A stretch of 7,778 nt of DNA, taken from Candidatus Bathyarchaeota archaeon (GTDB lineage Archaea > Thermoproteota > Bathyarchaeia > Bathyarchaeales > Bathyarchaeaceae). Shown piece after piece: positions 5,089 to 7,778 of this stretch. Numbering within the stretch: position 1 is the stretch's first letter; each line of letters begins with the position of its first letter. Under the pieces are notes generated by a model, which saw nothing but the letters and a program-made list of their open reading frames with translations, searched no databases and was not told the DNA's origin. The translations under genes were made by a program, and so were the position numbers. The stretch lies in NCBI GenBank assembly GCA_020350305.1, contig CP070709.1, positions 91,806 to 99,583 on the forward strand, given 5' to 3'.

Positions 5089-7778
5089 ATGGAAATTTTG
5101 AAACAAATCGAAGACAAGTGGCGTAGAGAGTGGGAAAAAGCGAAAAGCTTTGAGGCAAACCCAGATTCTACAAGAAAAAAATGTTTTGTAACTTTTCCAT
5201 ACTCCTACGCGAATGGCCCACTCCATGTGGGACATGGCTTCACAGCTACACGCGTGGACGCTTATGCCCGGTTTAAACGAATGCAAGGTTATAACGTCCT
5301 GTTTCCGTGGGCTTGGCACTGGACCGGCCAAACTATAGCTGGAGCAAGTGAACGAGTGAAGGCAGGGGACAAAGATTTCATTCGAGCCTTAAAAGAGGTC
5401 GACGGCGTTTCAGAACGTGACTTGAAAAAGTTTGTTACCCCAGCGTATATGGCCACTTACTACACAAGAGAGAACCGGGAAACAGTAAAGCATATGGGGT
5501 TTTCAATTGATTGGAGGAGAGATTTCCACACTACCAGCCTTACATTCAACAAATTTATTGAGTGGCAGTACGAGCGACTACGGGAAAAAGGCTACGTGGC
5601 CAAGGGAACACATCCCGTGGTATGGTGCCCACATTGTGAAAGCCCCACTGGAGACCACGACCGACAAGAGGGAGAAGGCGTCCGACCTGAAGAGTACACA
5701 TTAATAAAATTCAAAATTGAAGATGCATTCCTTCCCGCAGCTACGTTCAGACCTGAAACAATTTACGGCGTGACCAACATGTGGATAAATCCAGACGCCG
5801 CTTACGTTAAAGCTCAAGTCAACGATGAACAGTGGATTATCAGCAAAGAAGCCGCTAAAAAATTAAAAGAACAAAGACGAAAAATCAAAGTCGTAAGCCA
5901 ATTCAAAGGCAGAGAAATTATTGGAAAACATTTTGTGAACCCCATCAACAACAAAAAATTACTAGTACTGCCGGGCTGGTTCGTAGATCCCTCACACGCA
6001 ACTGGAGTCGTGTACAGCGTCCCTTCGCATGCTCCGTACGATTGGCTAGCATTAAGAGACCTACAGACAAAGCCTGAATCGCTCAAAGAGTTCAACATCG
6101 AACCCGCTTCAGTGAAGAACATACAGCCAATCTCCATGATTCTGGTGGAAGGGTCTGGAGAACACCCAGCCATCGAATTAGTGGAACAAATGGCAGTGAA
6201 AAACCAACACGACCCAAAAGCCGAGGAAGCAACGAAATCACTGTATAAAAAAGAGTTTCACAGCGGCGTCCTAAAGGACCTTTGTGGAGAGTACGCTGGG
6301 AAAACTGTTTATGAAGTGAAAGATCATTTGATCGAAGATTTTAAGCAGAAGGGCATTGCCGATTCCATGTACGATATGACCCAACGGGTCATCTGCCGTT
6401 GTTTAACCCCTTGCATAGTTAAGGTGCTTGAGGGCCAATGGTTTCTGAGATACTCAGATCAGGCTTGGAAAGAAAAAACCAAGGAGGCACTGAACCGAGC
6501 GTCTGTTTACCCCGAATCCGCCGTACAATGGTTCATTAACGTCATAGATTGGCTAAAAGAGTGGCCCTGCGCCAGAAAAACCGGTTTAGGAACGACGCTG
6601 CCGTGGAGCCCAGGCTGGATCGTGGAAACGTTAAGCGACTCAACGATCTACATGGCTTTCTACACAATAAACAAACACATCAAAAATTTCAACATAAAGC
6701 CAGAACAGCTGATAGTTCAAGTATTTGATTATGTCTTTCTCGGCAAAGGCAACGTAGAAAAAGTAGCTGAAAAATCACATATACCTCGTGATATCTTGGA
6801 GTCGATGCGAACAGAATTTGCATATTGGTACCCCGTAGACTTCAGGGACTCCGCCAAAGAGCTAGTTCCAAACCATCTAACTTTCTTCCTCTTCCACCAC
6901 GTAGCACTGTTTCCGCCAGAACACTGGCCTAAGGCGATAGGCGTAAACGGAATGCTGATGATCGAAGGAAAGAAAATGTCAAAGTCGAAAGGCAACTTCG
7001 CAACGCTGAGAAGTGCCCTGAACCAATATGGAGCAGATGCCACTCGTTGTGCGTTGCTGTTGGGCGCGGAAGACATGGATGATCCGGATTGGAGAAGCGA
7101 AAGTGTCCGTGAGGTGAAGGGCAAGCTTGAAAGCTTCTACAACATGGCTGACAGCATGATTGATGCGAAGATGAAGGATGAGAAAGTGGGCCATTTGGAG
7201 AGATGGCTGATTAGTACATTGGAACACCGAACCAAAAAGGTAACAGAAAGCATGAAGATAATGAAGACTAGAACAGCCATAGAAAACGTGTTCTTCGAAG
7301 TTTGGAACGATTTTCGCTGGTATAAACGAAGAAAAGAACGCCCTAACATAAGGATTCTGAGAGAAGCTATGGAAACTTGGATACGCCTGCTCGCTCCATT
7401 TGCACCCCACATCTGTGAGGAACTTTGGAGTAAGCTGGGCAGAGAAAGTTTCATATCATTTGCTGAGTGGCCCACTTACGACGAAAAAAAAATTGACATC
7501 CGAGCAGAAGAAACAGAAGTTTTAATCAGAAACGTGTTAGATGATACCTTCAACATACTACGCGCAACCAAAATCAAGCCAAAAAGAATCTACTACTATT
7601 CAGCTGCACCTTGGAAATGGAAAATCTATCTGAAGCTAATGGAAAAGTCGGTTTCCACACGAGTTGTTCAAAGCGAGGTTATGAGAGAGTTGATGAAAGA
7701 CCCTGATATGAAAAGAATGGCAAAAAAAGTCGCGAAATTCATTAACCAAGTCATCGACGAAATCAACCGAATGCCAGA
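5089..7778 (+). CDS. leuS: Leucyl-tRNA synthetase, archaeal/eukaryotic type (C-terminus beyond window)
   Basis: LeuRS is a class Ia enzyme that attaches leucine to tRNA-Leu and edits misacylated products. The frame is open from 5089 to the edge: 896 full codons, so an estimated 50-100 residues are missing. The HIGH motif is HVGH at 46-49 within SYANGPLHVGHG, and KMSKS is intact at 629-633. The CP1 editing domain has the threonine-rich segment TFRPETIYG (219-227) and GVVYSVPSHAPYD (306-318), whose Asp318 matches the conserved editing-site aspartate. Cysteines flanking CP1 (C180, C183, C436, C438, C442) look like a zinc knuckle. KTGLGTTLPW (497-506) and DSTIYMA (517-523) are family hallmarks. 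The anticodon-binding helical domain contains LLAPFAPHICEELW (767-780), and the C-terminal tRNA-binding domain begins near 805. ATG 5089 gives the usual family start (MEILKQIEDKWRREWE). An in-frame ATG at 5029 would add 20 residues. A catalytically dead paralogue is unlikely, since both signatures are intact. Confidence 0.96.
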   Translation, partial: MEILKQIEDKWRREWEKAKSFEANPDSTRKKCFVTFPYSYANGPLHVGHGFTATRVDAYARFKRMQGYNVLFPWAWHWTGQTIAGASERVKAGDKDFIRALKEVDGVSERDLKKFVTPAYMATYYTRENRETVKHMGFSIDWRRDFHTTSLTFNKFIEWQYERLREKGYVAKGTHPVVWCPHCESPTGDHDRQEGEGVRPEEYTLIKFKIEDAFLPAATFRPETIYGVTNMWINPDAAYVKAQVNDEQWIISKEAAKKLKEQRRKIKVVSQFKGREIIGKHFVNPINNKKLLVLPGWFVDPSHATGVVYSVPSHAPYDWLALRDLQTKPESLKEFNIEPASVKNIQPISMILVEGSGEHPAIELVEQMAVKNQHDPKAEEATKSLYKKEFHSGVLKDLCGEYAGKTVYEVKDHLIEDFKQKGIADSMYDMTQRVICRCLTPCIVKVLEGQWFLRYSDQAWKEKTKEALNRASVYPESAVQWFINVIDWLKEWPCARKTGLGTTLPWSPGWIVETLSDSTIYMAFYTINKHIKNFNIKPEQLIVQVFDYVFLGKGNVEKVAEKSHIPRDILESMRTEFAYWYPVDFRDSAKELVPNHLTFFLFHHVALFPPEHWPKAIGVNGMLMIEGKKMSKSKGNFATLRSALNQYGADATRCALLLGAEDMDDPDWRSESVREVKGKLESFYNMADSMIDAKMKDEKVGHLERWLISTLEHRTKKVTESMKIMKTRTAIENVFFEVWNDFRWYKRRKERPNIRILREAMETWIRLLAPFAPHICEELWSKLGRESFISFAEWPTYDEKKIDIRAEETEVLIRNVLDDTFNILRATKIKPKRIYYYSAAPWKWKIYLKLMEKSVSTRVVQSEVMRELMKDPDMKRMAKKVAKFINQVIDEINRMP

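Noticed and set aside
6729..7475. Overlapping reverse-strand open frames opposite leuS
   Set aside because: The + strand frame carries intact KMSKS and anticodon-domain motifs. The antisense frames overlap each other and show no recognisable domain.

Overview
The window is ordinary chromosomal archaeal DNA carrying translation genes, all on the + strand. Archaeal origin is clear from several points. uL1 is followed by a long P0-type uL10 and an acidic P1 stalk protein ending in GLGALFG. The alanyl-tRNA synthetase has the archaeal N-terminal cysteine cluster and motif order. The leucyl-tRNA synthetase has the archaeal/eukaryotic layout, with the editing insertion placed as in IleRS and ValRS. 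AT-rich box A elements lie just upstream of the transcription units. The flavour of uL10 and LeuRS suggests an uncultivated lineage such as Bathyarchaeia, but that assignment rests on recollection and is tentative.

Layout. Positions 1-46 hold a likely promoter and ribosome binding site. Positions 47-1953 are a tight operon of rpl1, rpl10 and rpl12 (P1), which encodes the L1 stalk protein and the GTPase-recruiting P stalk. Positions 1954-2179 are non-coding and end in a promoter for alaS. Positions 2180-4972 encode a complete AlaRS. Positions 4973-5088 are a short spacer with a second likely promoter. From 5089 to the right edge runs leuS, open in frame and cut off by the window end after 896 codons.

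How the genes work together. uL1 controls the E-site stalk of the large subunit. uL10 with P1 dimers builds the stalk that recruits elongation factors. AlaRS and LeuRS charge tRNAs and both keep the residues expected for proofreading of mischarged tRNA.

I found no mobile element, CRISPR array, rRNA or tRNA gene, or novel defence-like system. The points most worth a second look are a uL10 that lacks the usual acidic/FG tail while a short acidic in-frame stretch follows its stop codon, a regular 26-residue repeat that forms its P1-binding spine, the very short leaders implied by the promoters, and an in-frame alternative start for leuS.
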